Assembly (NCBI GenBank): GCA_947846985.1
Contig: CANTUZ010000001.1
Coordinates: 108,579,757-108,643,756, forward strand
Reading direction: 5' to 3'
Length of the DNA stretch: 64,000 nt
Source of the DNA: Fratercula arctica
Lineage: Eukaryota > Chordata > Aves > Charadriiformes > Alcidae
Shown: piece by piece, positions 12,903 through 26,537 of the stretch
Layout of the letters: each line of letters opens with the position of its first letter
How positions within the stretch are numbered: the first letter of the stretch is position 1
Translations under genes and position numbers: made by a program
Notes under the pieces: model-generated
Databases searched by the model: none
The model's input: only the letters and a program-made list of their open reading frames with translations
Told to the model about the DNA's origin: nothing

Positions 12903-12922
12903 TATGACATATATATGTCATA
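12903..12922. repeat. Perfect 20-bp AT palindrome
   Basis: TATGACATATATATGTCATA is its own reverse complement. It sits in a TATG/ATAT-rich run extending to about 12941, so it probably arose from simple-repeat expansion. Confidence 0.85.
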
Positions 12923-15900
12923 TGTATGATATATATACAAGATTGGAGGTTCTAAATGTTTTTATATGTATGTCCTGTAACACAAAAAATGACACATGCT
13001 GACCTCACATAAAAAAAATATTGGGGGGAGGCATTTGCATCATCTGATCAAATCATTGCTCAGATTCAGCGATGTTAGCTCCTCTTCCTTGCTCCAGATG
13101 CCAGCAGCAGTGAAGTCTGGTGGTGAGAGGCTTCCATTTCTGTTTTCTTGCTTTCAGAAAGCAGTAAAGGTCTAAGAGGAAGGCAAGATGCATACCCCAA
13201 GTTGTCTTGTGGTTTTGCTCTTTACTTTGTGCTTGGAATGAGAAGAGAGAAAGAAAAAGAAGGAAAAAGGAGGCATTGGGAATTGCCATGATTTGGCTGT
13301 AAGCATGCAGCCGCTGAGTGCAAGGAGGAGCAAGTACAGTGGTCTCAAGAGTCCTGCCTTGCACTGGTGGCTGCATGAGTAAGCAGTGCCTTAGTTATTG
13401 CACCTTGTCGTCTTGCTGCTTCTTTACCTACTATTTCCACTATTTCTCAGTTACAGAAAGCGTTGTGAAGTACAGCTGCTACCCCCATTGGCAAGCCGGG
13501 TTGATTTTCAAGATTGCTGGCAATAGCTGGTGTTGTTGCATAACCAGCCATCTTTTTTTTTTTTTTTTTGTATAATAACTTTCCACACAAGTTTTGCACT
13601 TGAGAATTTTGTAAGAGCTGTACAAATACAGGGGATTTATACTACTGAGACAAGGTCTTTTATTCAGGCTTTTTGACAATGATGCGTAATACTCACCATG
13701 TCTGGGAAGAAGCAACATGTTTGTTGTTTTATCCAGTTCAATAACCTCTACTGCCTGTGTTACTACTACAGAGGAAAGACAAAGCAGGGGATCAGGGCTT
13801 TAATTTTTAACTCCCACTTGCTGGTGGAATCTGTTCAATCATGCCTTTTAGCATGGCAGCAAAACCCAGCAATCTGCAAACTTTCCTACCAGCTTTGATG
13901 AAATCTACTGTCCAGATTTTTTTGTGATATTTTTCACTTGTTCTACTTACAGGGGGGTCTGCCCTTCCCAGCAGTCATCAATATAATCTTTTTTTTCCCC
14001 CTCCTCTGCAAAAGTAAATTTAACCTCACAGCCCTCTTGCCAGGGGAGAGTTTTATCTAGTAACCACTTAGAGATCTGAGAAATACAGATATTAGATCAT
14101 CTGCCAAATTGCACTGCCTTCATCTCCTACAGCACAATAATAAAAAGATCTCTTCTATAATGGTTCTTCATTGCCAATTCCCTAGTTGTTCTTCACCAAA
14201 GTACAATTAATTACTAAAGGGGTTTCCCATGAAGAAAATAGTTGATGGAGGGAGCATCTGAAAAAAAGCAGTAGAGCATAAACCTGTGGAAACCCGCTAC
14301 ATGGGGGGAAAAATGTATTTCTCACCCCAAGCTATGCCCTTTGTCCCTCTCATTTGCATTCTGAGGGTTTTGGTGTTTGGGCTGTTTGTTCCCTCCCCTC
14401 TTCTTAACTTGTCTCTCTCCTCCTTGATACTTTATCTACTGTCATTATCTGTTCTTCATTTATGAGCAGGTTAAAAGTGGTGAAGGAGTTGTCTGCACGT
14501 TGTACTATGTGGGTCTGCAGTATTAGCTCCAGGCTCCCACTGCCCTCTTTTAAAATGACAAGTCTCCCTCCTCAGCTTACTCCAAAGGGGGCTTAATTTG
14601 CTTGCATAATATAGATTTTTATTATTATTGTGTTTAATTCAGAGATTAAGGACAAAATAAAAAGATGAGCTTCTGAATGCTTAGGGACTGCTGAAAATAG
14701 GACTGAAATGCTACTGTCCCTAATGGTTTATTAGGGAAAAGACACAGTTTACCAATATTTTCTTTAGATATCTGTGAACTCAATCTTGCAGAAGTTGTAA
14801 AAATCAATTTCAGTAGTAATTAGAATTATAGAATTTTCTGCCGGTAAATATGCTAAATATAAGGAGGCATCGGACTCCACAAGGTCAACGTTTGCCTTCA
14901 AAATTTATCCTAATATCTCTTAATGTAATCCACCAATTAAAAAGTCTATAAATAAGTATTTACTCAATAGATTTTAATGTCTCCGAAGGGAGCAATTAGG
15001 CTTTTAAGGAGAACTCTTAAACATTCCCTTGAAGGTTTTAGTATTTTCTTTAACACTTTGTCTTACGCAAATGCACATTTCAGAAATCATGTTTGAAAAA
15101 CATGTAATTTATCATAAACTTGTACTTTGTGCCCTAATGATAAATGGTCCTAAAATGAGTGTTGATATATATATAATAATATTTATTTCAGTATGCAAAT
15201 TATAAAAATAAGGAGGCAGGTTTTCTTTCCTGCTATAGTTTTATATACCTTGCTATATATTGCAACCTTTGGTGTAATTAGTGATCACGTAAGAACAGTT
15301 TTTGCCCCACAAAGCCCTTTTTATGTATTTATATACTAGAGATAAAGGGATTTAAAATACCGAGGCAGACTCTCGTCTTGATGTAAATATCAGTGAGCTG
15401 GGCTGATTTAAATTAGCTGAGCATCTGGCCCATTCTCTTTGAAAACAGATAATTGGCTTCAGTAATTGACTGAGATTTGTGGGTTTCATTTCTTTCATTT
15501 TATGCGTAATTGTATAAAATAGTGGCATATAAATGTAGCCAAGATTATTAAAATTATTGATCATCTATGATATCCAATCAGCTACAAACTATGCACAGTT
15601 ATAAACCATTAGTTTTAAGTTATATTAGAAATTCATCCAATTAGAAAAAATAACAATAATTAAAAGGACCATGGATGTGTGTCAAAATATAATTGCACAT
15701 TCCAGAGCTAGAAAATTGTAATAGTAGGACTGGCAGTCATTCTTGTAAGAGAGGGCAAGGGCAAATGGTGAAAAATTCAAATATGAGTGAAATGCCAGTA
15801 AATGTCATACTAATAACAGTATACGTTACAACCTGCTGTGATTTTTCTCTCCCATGGGTCAAGCCTTTTTCCTCTTTTCTTCCAAGCTACCGTGACCATG

Positions 15901-18900
15901 GCAGAAAGTTCTTTCTCAAATCTCTGCCCCTTTTCTCAGTACTTTTTTTTTTCTTTTCACTTAATTGATCAAATTAATAGCTTCTATAATTAAACTACAA
16001 CCTTCCATAATATGAGACCTATGAATCAGAGACATGCAAAAATAAAATAAATCCGCTCTACTTTGAAATCACATTGTTTGTGTTACACAATTCCCTTTAG
16101 AAAATATGGTTTACCCATAACAGAACTAGGTTCACCATGTTTTCGTTGCAAATTTTGAAAATAAAAGTATATATGTTGTACAGTTAACAGTATAGTAGAC
16201 GATAAGTTATATTAAGTTAGAGTAAGCAATGACAAAAGGAACAAAAAGCGGCTCACATCAGTGAATATTACGAATATAAACCTGAGCTGATTAACAAGGA
16301 GATTTCCTCTCAAAAAGATCTTAAAGAAAGGCAATATCATCCCTGAGATGTCATTTAGAATGGCAACTTCCAGCAGTCATGGATTGGTTTTCTATAAGGA
16401 ATCTTCTCATTCCAACAACAGGATTTTTTCTAATCCTTGGGAAATGTCAGCATTTTGGGTATTTTAGGGAAACCCACAGATTCTCAGAAGGATATGGAGT
16501 TCTCTCCATGAGTTTATGCAGTGCTTCACACTCACCCACCACAGAGGCAACCTCTGCCTCAAAAGAAGTTTCAGTGTTGTGCAGCTGACGCACCAGGAAG
16601 TGCCTAAATAATTTAGGACTGGTAGAAAATAAGTGCTACATTAAAATTATTAATTTAATAAAAATAATGATTTTTTTCATGTCTGTTTTAAATACGCAAG
16701 TGAAAATGGGTTGAAAGTTTACCTTCCTAAGGAAACTGAGCTGCAGCCTCTCCAGTTCTTCTCTGGACAAAGACCAAATTCACAACCAAAACCATTAGCA
16801 GAGCATTTGGAAGAATTATAACAGCCAAAGAATGTCTTTTAATGCTGAGTACTCTCAATGAGTGAAATTACTGGAAAGTGTCCATTTCCCTTAAGTTATT
16901 TAAGTGCCCAAAGTGGCAAATGGGTGCAATTTTCCAAAGTATATAGATGAATAATTCTCATTGATCTGAATCCCAGAGAAATGGCCATGTTCACCTATGA
17001 AATCCTGCTTTGCACTCATCTGCATCTGTAGGTGTCTGCATATTGCAAATATTTCCTTTGAGCACCGAATCAAGAAATCATCTTTTTTTTTTTTATTTAA
17101 GCTCCAGCTTAACTGTGAATATGTTCTTAAAATTAAGCATATACTTGTGTGCTTTTCTCAATAAATGTAACTCAAACGTGTGAGGGTCCTCCTGATCCAA
17201 AGTACATGACAAGAGTAATCATGTCATTATTGCTAGCTAGTGGTTGCATTGCTTCCTCCTAACTTCCACAGTTTTAAAACTTTGACATTGTGAACTGAGA
17301 TGTAGTATCTTTTTGTCTTGAGCCCAAAAGGAATTTGAAATCTCCTCCGTTAATGTGGAATAGAAAATACATGGGGTAGGGGCTGAGGGTGCTCATTGAA
17401 AGAAGAAAATGAAGACTTAGAAAAATAATCCTCATTTAAATCCCTTAGGCAGCATTTTGAAAATCTCTGCTTCGAGTATCAATTGTGCCAGGGATTGATA
17501 TCAAACAATGGGTGGAAAAAAAGTACTTTGGATAGTCAGAAAGTATTTCATTCTCAAATAAATAAAAAGGGCCATAGACTGCTGCTTCAGTAGCTGTGCT
17601 GTGCAGTTCTTTATTTTTTAAAAGATACATTCATTGAATAACAAAGATAAAAGATGCCAGATCCTCAAAAGGTTTTCAGTGACAATGTACATTACTGAAG
17701 TCTTAATTCATGTAATTAAAGAAGAAGAAGAAATATGCAATTCATTGTCTTTCAAAAGAATTCAAGAAAAATGAGTGGACTGAGGATTTTCCCCGGTCTA
17801 TCATTTATAACAAGGCTCTTCAAGCTTAGTTAAAATAAGAAAAATTGAAATTTGCGATCTATAAATTATATAAGCACATAAGAGGGTAGAATTAGTTACT
17901 AAATTAAATGCTTACTTAAGAGATGTTTTTCTTCTATGGGAGAGAGGAAAAAATGATGCTTTTGCACCATCCCATTTGGTTTGAAATTATAAATTTCCTG
18001 GTGTGTTTTGGCTACAAGAGAAACAACAAATTGAATTACAGGCTCTGGAGGTTGGAGAAAGCAGGAGTGGCCTCAGGCACTGTCTTGCTTCATTTCTGCT
18101 CCTGCCTCCCCAGCTGGGAAACATCAAGCTGGATCTTAAAGGTGATGCCCGCTGGGCCGATGGACTTGCTGCTAGGTCATCTTGGATATTCCAGATCAGG
18201 AGTATTTTACCAAAATGTTTGTGAGGGCAGGAAAGTGATACAGGCTGGGGTTTCATCCTGACTGGATTTTGGAGGAGGGAAGGAGCAGGGGGCTGAGGGA
18301 GAGAGGGAGACAGGTAAGAGAGCAGAGCTGCTCTTGGGCAGGTTTTATTGGACAAATTAGAGAGGAGCTGTGATTTCTAATTGCAAGTTCTACTGAGCTG
18401 GTCTAATCTGCCTCTAATGTAGCCCTGGATCCAGAGGGGGTTTTCTACCTTTCCAGAAATATTGCTCATATAAAAGAGAAAAAAAGAGTAGAAATAAGTT
18501 ATGGAGAGCAGGCTCTCCGCCAGTGATGAGGTGGAGGAGGATGGAGATCCAAGGTCCTTGCAGGCTGGGGTGGCCTGTGGCCTTCTTTCCTATGGTAGGG
18601 AGCATCAATCATATTCAGAAATGAGTCCTGCAGTTAGGCCAAATACTATTTATTTTGAAATAGTCACTGTGAACTGGGAGGTTGTTAGCATTGAAGTGGG
18701 TCCAGTTTGGTGTGAGCTAACTGGACAAACTAGACCCGCTGTGGGTTTTAAATCCCTCTTCACGTCTTCCCTTGGCCTATGTGTCCTAACCCACAGCCTT
18801 TTCTTTTTTTCTGGTAATTACTGTACAACATTTTAAACTATTTTTGGCATAGCATCAAAACTGCAAGAGTCCAGAGACTCATATTTTGGCATGATTCCTG

Positions 18901-19330
18901 AAGAGATAATAGGTCTTAATACACTTTTACACTGTAAAGGAATGTTTATACACAGCAGTTACCTCTTACAGCAAGTAAGGAAACATAATTATTGGAAATT
19001 CAAGCTGTAGGATAAACTGAATGTATTTCTAACGAAAGAAGAAATAGGATTGTACTTTCATTATAGACTGAATGACCTTATCCTGAAGTACAACACTTCT
19101 GTGTTCACTTTACTTAAGTAGAAGATTTCCAGCCTGAAAACCAACTATAATATCAGCTCTATATTTCTTTGTTACTTTAGGCAAAAAATAAATTGTATAA
19201 AACCACACCATTTCAGAACAATATTTTGTAAATATTTACCACTGCTGACAAATTACGTATAATTTTTTTGTGAAATGCCAGGTACTTCAGTCTATGTTTA
19301 CAGATATGATAGAACACATTAGAAGCTCTA
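12923..19330. other. Unique non-coding DNA, AT-rich
   Basis: No gene is recognised. A T run of 17 lies at 13553-13569. The stretch 14,750-15,720 is complex, AT-rich, repeat-free and dense in homeodomain-like and POU-like words (TAATTA, ATGCAAAT), which is how many vertebrate conserved non-coding elements look. Without an alignment this is only a suggestion. 18,030-18,560 is richer in G and C and holds overlapping frames of 112-122 codons on both strands, including a pyrimidine tract and AG before 18114. None matches a family I know. Confidence 0.6.
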
Positions 19331-19948
19331 CATGACCCGGCAACGTGCACTTGCAGCCCAGAAACCCAAACGTATCCTGGGCTGCATCAAAAGAAGCGTG
19401 GCCAGCAGGTCAAGGGAGGTGATTCTGTCCCTCTACTCTGCTCTTGTGAGACCCCACCTGGAGTACTGCATCCAGCTCTGGGGCCCCCAACATAAGTAGG
19501 ACATGGACCTGTTGGAATGGGTCCAGAGGAGGGACACAAAGATGATGAGAGGGCTGGAGCACCTCTCCTATGAGGACAGGCTGAGAGAGTTGGGGTTGTT
19601 CAGCCTGGAGAAGAGCAGGCTCCGGGGAGACCTTACAGCAGCCTTCCAGTACCTAAAGGGGTCCTACAGGAAGGATGGGGAGGGACTCCTTATCAGGGAG
19701 TGTAGTGATAGGATGAGGGGTAACGGTTTTAAATGGAAAGAGGGTAGCTTTAGATTAGATATTAGGAAGAAATTCTTTATTGTGAGGGTGGTGAGGCACT
19801 GGAACAGGTTTCCCAGGGAAGTTGTGGATGCCCCATCCCTGGAGGTGTTCAAGGCCAGGCTGGATGGGGCTTTGAGCAGCCTGGTCTAGTGGGAGGTGTC
19901 CCTGCCCATGGCAGGGGGTGTGAAATTCTATGATACTATGATTCTATG
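19331..19948 (+). mobile_element. CR1 LINE, 5'-truncated copy A
   Basis: CR1 is the dominant non-LTR retrotransposon of birds and other sauropsids, copied by target-primed reverse transcription that often stops early. This copy keeps only the C-terminal part of ORF2 and the 3' UTR, ending in ATTCTATGATACTATGATTCTATG, the octamer tail typical of CR1. Compared with the copies at 34.4 and 46.6 kb, its 3' UTR lacks about 45 bases: the GGAACTAGATGATCTTTAAG and CCCTTCCAACCC segments are missing after GGCAGGGGG. The 5' boundary is approximate because the first ~30 bases are diverged. It cannot move by itself. Confidence 0.95.
19503..19889 (+). pseudogene. CR1 ORF2 C-terminal remnant (copy A)
   Basis: This is the tail of the CR1 ORF2 polyprotein, after the reverse transcriptase catalytic core. 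Recognisable words include [48 protein letters not shown] and the terminal LDGALSSLV before the native TAG at 19887-19889. The frame actually continues upstream to about 19380 but is cut by an in-frame TAG at 19497-19499, where related copies have a sense codon before DMDLLE. The ATG at 19503 is internal, not a real start. The RT palm and endonuclease are absent, so the product would have no catalytic activity. Confidence 0.93.
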
Positions 19949-22900
19949 AATTTGGTAAAGAAATTGTTAACTATCTTTATATGCTTATGCTACTAGATTC
20001 ATCTGTGTGTAGATATTTCCTATAGTTTAGTGAAGGCTTGTGTCATTTCTTAACTTTCAGAAGTGCAGCTATACTCCTCAAGTTAATAGGAGAGTAAAAA
20101 ATTCAATATATCCAATATATTATTTGGAATTGGTCCAACTTACCTAGCTTTTCATGCTAAGGCGTATCGATCCAAATTAGCTAGCCATGTTGCAGTTTCT
20201 GCAAAGCATATGTTATATTTTTTGCATATACACCATCAATATTAAAGAACTTGATCCTAATAGCCTCATATTTTGAAACTTTTCTCAGACTCGTTAAACA
20301 CAGCAGTTAGTGAGTCTAGTAATGATGCCTATTTTTAACTTAAGCTTGAATAATGTAAGAATGCTCAATATAAATAAAGTAACATCATGTACAAATGTTA
20401 TATTTTAAACAATAATAAAAATTTCCCTTGCCCTCTATTTAGTCCTCTAAAAAGAGGTGGCAGTCTGACCTTTTTTTTATTGTGATACCTGCGTATCACT
20501 GTGCTGGAGAAGTTATATCAACTTAATCATGAGGTTTCAGAGCAAGAAACCAAGCTTTAGTTAATCAGTCTGCAAAAGTGGACTACAGTTTGTTTTCTCT
20601 GAGTAGCATAGCTTGCTTTTAGATTGCTTTCCTATGGGAGAACATATTTCTTCATGAAATGTCCTATGTATATATTACATACCTTACATGGTTCCACCAC
20701 ACACACTACAGTCAAGGACATTATCCAGATCTGGAACAAGCCCCAAAGGATTTTCATCCCTTAAATAATAGAGATATTGTCAGTCTGATCCATATATAGT
20801 CTTGCTTTCTAAAATTAAGAAGTATTCAACAGGAAACATTCAGATTTCTACATCATACTGAGCTTTAAAAGTGCACATATCAGTCCAAGTAAATAGGGAA
20901 ATTTGAGATATCTTTTCATATTAATAGTCTAGTGTAAAATTTGATTTTTTTCAATCTATGTATTGTAGTTAATATTGGGTGTATTTTTTTCACAGTTTGT
21001 TTTTCAGTAATGGAAAAGCAATCCATCTGAGCATTTTTCTTAAAAGTCCTCTCAATCAGTAAACAGCAAGTCTATTATAAATTCCATCATTTTAAAGTAG
21101 ATTGTAAATTTATGGTATCTCTGGGTCTCTCTATGTAAGTTTTTTCTGCCGGGGGATTGACTTAGTCCATAGTAGCAGAGTTTTTTATTAGTAAATCAAT
21201 GCAGTTATTGTACAGCTCTGCAAATGGATGTTGCTTACTGTGTTCTGTCATGCTGCTGCAAAATTAGAAGGCTGCCATCAAAGAGGATGAAGTGAAAGCT
21301 TTATTTACTGGTTTTAGCTGCAGTTTTGAAAAGCACGGTAGCAATGGGAAGTACAAGAAAAATGGTGGGGCTAAAGATAATATGAAATTCAATGGGAATA
21401 AAAGGAAAATATTAATCTGAGAAAAAATAGAGTAAGAAAAGGTTACAGTTCTCTCTATTACCAGCCCTTTTCAAGTGTATATTTCTGAGGTAAAAGTGTT
21501 AGATGACAAAACTGTAAAATCTCAAGTGGTATTGTGTATAAACATTGTCTCCTGTGAAGCTCCAGGAAGAGGCTAGAATTAGAGCCACCAACTCTATGTG
21601 CGCGTGGGATGCGACCTTCCTTTGCTCATAAAAGCAGGTAAATAGGGTAGATGCTGGTACTTGCGTTTCTGTCTGCCTTTCAGTATGTGTGTGTATGGGG
21701 CAGAGGCGACACGTCTTCCTCCTGGAAGAGTGTGGAAGTTGTGTGGGTTGGGAAGGGATCTTTTTTTCCTTTCTGAACATCGAACATTGTAATGAGTTTT
21801 AAATAATGTATGTCAAAAATACGTTTGGTTTGAGAGGCTCCTTAAGTGAAAGGTTAAAATACCAACATCCTTACAACCTTTGTGATCTGTGCCAGACACT
21901 TGTAACTTAATAATAAAGAAGTCTGTAGCAGTCCTACCTCCAAAATGCTGAGTGACAGCAAAAGCAAATATACTTTCCAAAGAGTTTACTGGGGACTGCT
22001 CTTGAGTCTTTCATTCCTGATTTTGGTGTGGTGTCACCCCAGGACCTTTACTTGAGCACCTTCTCTTGTCCTACATTTCCTACTCATCAGAGTCCTTCAG
22101 TTTCCTAAAAAGGATGGACTGATTTTTATTTTTTCACAGTTAGAAGGCAGGTATGTATTGTTGGCAGTAAGGATCTCTGTCCTGTGGGCTGAGCTCCCAA
22201 GGAGAATGATAGACTCTCTATCACCTTGACAGAGCAGAAGAAATGAAACATTGGTACACTCACCACGGGATGGTCAGGTCATGTTTTGCATTCTTTCAGT
22301 TGCATGAAGAGGTCCATATAATATGGAAATCAATTTCTTCTGAATAACATGAAATAATAAAACTGTTGCCTGCTTGGTCTCATGTATACAGAAATGATTT
22401 AGTAGATCTAGTGTTGCATGATTAATGATGATGATGTGTTTTAAATTTCTAGTTCCATTATTAAGTTTGTGGCTTGTGTAAAATAAGATTAACTCCTTCA
22501 ACATATGGTATCAATAATAAGAACAAGGTGGATTTTTTCTGCCCACAGCATCTTGAAAAATTCAGCTGCACATAGTTTAAAAATCTTTTAAAAAGACACT
22601 TTTTTAAGAGGATCAATACTTTATTTCTTTTTTAAAATCATAGTTTAAAAGGAAATAAAGTCTTCTAGAGACATAGATAACATTTGGTAAGCTGTGATTT
22701 TCACATATCTGGGGGGCTTTCTGTAGAGCTGGCCTGTTTTTTCAGGTTGGTGAGCAATGCACTCCTGCATTTCTACTGCTTTTTTTACCTCAGCTGGCTC
22801 ATCTAGAGCCCAATTGCATGTTGCTGCAGAGCAAACTGCAAAAACAGTGCATAGATGAAGCTATGACAGCAGAGAAAATTGAAAGGAGGGATTATCCGGT

Positions 22901-25650
22901 GTAATTATCTGTGTAAAATTCCAAGGTTTTCTACTGGCAGACCGAGAGCGGTTCTTTAATGGTATTCAGTCTGCGCAAAAACCCACTGAAGCAAGAGCAG
23001 GGATTTGAGCGTTGGGGCAGGTGTGGGCCTCTGGCCATTTGCAACCAGAGCGATGGTCAGCCCAGCAGCTCAGGCTACTGAGCCATGTCCCATGGACCAT
23101 ATTCAGTTTTGAAATCAGCAGCTCAATTCTATCTAACTTAAAAGGCAGCAATAGCAGAGTTTGATCTAGACTAAAGGAAATGTTAAGGTCTCAGCACTTG
23201 CCATCTTGCATTGATTTATCTTTCAATGAAAAACACTCTAGCTGAACAAAAATCAGTGGTATCTTGTTAACATTAATGAGCTCTGTAGGAAATGTAAAGG
23301 CAGGATATAAGATGAAATTGTAGCTACTGGGTTCTGGTAATATGAATTAGGTGCATTTTTCTTCTATTTATAAAGAATGTACTTCTGTTATACCTTAGAT
23401 GGACACACATGATCTGAATGCTCAGATATTTCTATGCTGTCTTCGGGGTTCAGGTCTCGAAATACTGTATCAGTCACTGGATCAGATTCTGATTCCCTTC
23501 TTCACATTTAGCACAGCTCTGAATCCCACTGGGTTTGATAGGAATATTTCCTTCATAAAGGTGCTACTCAGCATAAAAGGAGGTAGCGGAATCTCCACTT
23601 TCATGAGTTAACATGTTCCAACTTGGTATCACAACAACATTTTCTATTAGCATTGCACTGAGGTGTACTCTGCAGTCTCTACTGTCTAATTTGCAAAGCT
23701 CTGTACGACAGTTTTGGTAATCAGTACTACTTACTTTTGATCAAGACTGGCCAGAAGGAAGGCTTACATATTGGAAAAAGCACGAAACAACTTGAGAAGT
23801 ATGTTTCACTGTAAAAAACCTTTATGCTTGTGCAATTTAGAATCTGTAGAAGGCTTCTCTGTGAATAATAATGCCAGCTAGGTGATAAATAGAACAGGAA
23901 GTTGAATGCATTTTTTAAAAATTTTTTGTAACTTCATCTCTCCTCTTACCAACTTGTATTTCCTTCCTTCACTGCTTTTTTTTTAACTTCTTCTATCTTC
24001 TAAAGTTCTTTAGAGTTCATTCTTCTATACTTCTATACTTTTTGTCTGTGTCCCTTTCGGCAATTTTTTTTTGCTTTATTTTTTTCTGTTGTAAATTTTT
24101 ATATTTTCTCTCACCACACTTTTTTCCCCTTTATTAATTTTAAGAATGTGTCTATAAACATCATTTATGGTGACCATTGCTTTTCAGTCTAATCCTCCGC
24201 ATTATTGTTTAGTACTCTTTTTAGTTCTAGTACAGATTGTTAAAATGTCTTAGTAGAGATGGTGCAGCAAGACTGAGAAAACAAGTTGAAAAAAATCAGT
24301 GTCATTGAGAAAGAAATGACACATCAATACTTGGAGAATCTTTTCACTTGCATAACTGTTTGTGAATTTTTGTGCTTGCTCCTGCATTTCATGAGAGTTG
24401 TTCAGAACATGGAATATTCTGTTTCTTTTTAACCACCCCTCATCACCCTACCCTTCCCCAAAAGAAAAACTGCATCTAAAAATACAAAAAAAAAGTCGCC
24501 TGTAAGAAATTGAAGCCAAGTTTGTATCTCATAAACCATATACTTGCAAATTTTGAAGAATTTTCTTGTTACTAGGGTGTGCCTTTATAGGGGATTTCAA
24601 ATGTGGCTAGGCATGCTGCTGGTCTAACTCTTTTCCAACTTTCCATAATTTGCATCACAAGAACCTATAGGTTTAGGTTTTGCCTGATAAAGCAGTTTGT
24701 TCTGAGCAGCAGGCTTTGTTTTTCAGATATAAAGGCATCTAGTTTGCAGGCAGTTTTATCACTTGCTGTAAGTTGCAAGTAGTTTTCTTTCATGAGTGTT
24801 GTCCGTAAGAGCAACTCCAGAGGAACTTTCAAGTTTATGGGTCAAATTAATTCCCTAATTCCAATGAGGAGACAGGTTGTTTAATAAGGTTAATCTTAAA
24901 GCGGTAACTTTATGACTCATATTTCTACAATGTGCTTCTGCAACAAACACATAGAGGTCCAAACAAGGACACTTCAAAAGACACTGCAAGATGAATCTCT
25001 ATATAAGGGGGTTTTGCTAGCTTCAAAATTTGGCAAACATTACACTTTCCAGTATGGTCTATGATTATCTCCTACATTTCTACTATTACTTTCTAATTTA
25101 AGAACTGTTATTGTTCTTATTCTAAACCATATGTAGACAATGATTGTATAAACTTCCTCAAAATTTTAATATTTGTCTAAATGGTTTTTATAATGCCATT
25201 ACATAAGCGTGTCTAATACTTGACTGGTCTACCCACTTCAATATGTTGCCTAGCCTGACAGGTTTCTAAAAGCTTTGAGAATTGTATCCAGCCAGGTTTA
25301 ATAATTGTATAGTGTGTCATATTAATTTATTGAGAAAATCTTCATTCTGTGGCCAAATATATTGGTTATTTCCATCTGCATGGATTTTTCAGATGCATTG
25401 TTTTCCGGCATACATAGTGTCAAGTATCTTAGGTACAAATGTTGGTGAAATAAAAGAGTGGTTTTGAGTTTGTATTTATTCAGAAGTTTGTAATTGCTGA
25501 ATGCAATCTAGAAATGTTAATAAAAAATAGTCTTTTCATTCTTTCTGCTCTAATAGAGAAAAATGTTGTAGCTGTTAATAAATGGCACATGACTTAGCCT
25601 GTTTCATACTGCAGTCCATCCTCTTTATTCTATTCGTAAATAAAACCCTA
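19949..25650. other. Unique non-coding DNA between two CR1 copies
   Basis: AT-rich, with no gene I can name. Open frames of 60-93 codons (for example minus strand 21780-21499) have no motif. 23,900-24,130 is strongly pyrimidine-rich on the plus strand (TTCTTC, TTTTTT) and reads as low-complexity sequence. No element boundaries are recognised. Confidence 0.65.
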
Positions 25651-26108
25651 TAGAATCATAGAATTGTTTTGGTTAGAAGACACGTCTAACATCATCAAGT
25701 CCAACCGTTAACCTAGCACTGCCAAGTTACCACTAAACCACATCCCTCAGCACTACATCTACATGTCTATTGAATACCTCCAGGGATGATGACTCAACTG
25801 CTTCCCTGGGCAGCCTGTTCCAGTGCTTGACAACCCTTTCAGTGAAGAAATTTTTCCTAATATCCAATCTAAACCTCCCCTGGCGCAACTTAAGGCCATT
25901 TTCTCTTGTCCTATCACTTTACTTGGGAGAAAAGACTGAGACCCACTTCACTATAACCTCCTTTCAGGTAGCTGTGGAGAGCAATAAGGTCTCCCCTCAG
26001 CCTCCTCTTCTCCAGGCTAACCCCAGTTCCCTCAGCCGCTCCTCCTAAGACTTGTGCTCTAGACACCTCACCAGCTTTGTTGCCCTTCTTTGGACATGCT
26101 CCAGCACC
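25651..26108 (-). other. CR1 copy B: ORF2 end and 3' UTR
   Basis: On the minus strand this part encodes the broken CR1 ORF2 tail and then the untranslated 3' end. A plus-strand 92-codon open frame at 25770-26048 is the antisense shadow of this region, not a gene. Confidence 0.85.
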
Positions 26109-26537
26109 TCAATGTCTTTCTTGTGAGGGGCCTAAAACTGAACAGAGTATTCGAGGTGTCCTCACCAGTGCTGAGTACAGGGGGATGATCACTTCCCTAC
26201 TCCTGCTGGCTACATTATTTCTGATACAGACCAGGATGCTGTTGGCCTTCTTGTCCACCTGGGCACACTGCTGGCTCATATTCGTCTGGCTGTTGCCCAA
26301 CACCCTCAGGTCGTTTTCTGCCGGGTCGTTTTCCAGCCACTCTTCCCCAAGCCTGTAGTGTTGCAAGGGGTTGTTGTGACCCAAGTGCAGGACCCAGCAT
26401 TTGGCCTTCTTGAATCTCATACCATTGGCCTCACCCCATTGATCCAGCCTGCCCAGATCCGTCTGTAGAGCCTTCCTACCCTCAAGCAGATCAACACTCC
26501 TGACCAACTTGGTGTCATCTGCAAACTTACTGAGGGT
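26109..26537 (-). pseudogene. CR1 ORF2 remnant: catalytic FADD box and C-terminal part
   Basis: This continues the same frame just past the TGA at 26538-26540. The palm motif C, FADD, is intact and encoded at 26514-26525 on the minus strand, followed by [31 protein letters not shown] and [19 protein letters not shown], which are standard CR1/LINE RT thumb sequence. Near 26157 a one-base-scale frameshift occurs: the frame reads VRTPRIL, while the neighbouring frame carries the expected HLEYSVQF and then [14 protein letters not shown]. The segment cannot encode an active enzyme. Confidence 0.92.

Noticed and set aside
12903..12941. AT palindrome as a regulatory dyad
   Set aside because: It is embedded in TATG/ATAT simple sequence, where palindromes form by chance.
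18114..18141. 28-nt exon-like segment after TCCCCAG and before GTGATG
   Set aside because: It would shift the frame and sits in a G/C-richer patch where such signals arise easily.
25770..26048. Plus-strand 92-codon frame
   Set aside because: It is the antisense shadow of CR1 copy B. Similar antisense frames occur over copies A and D.
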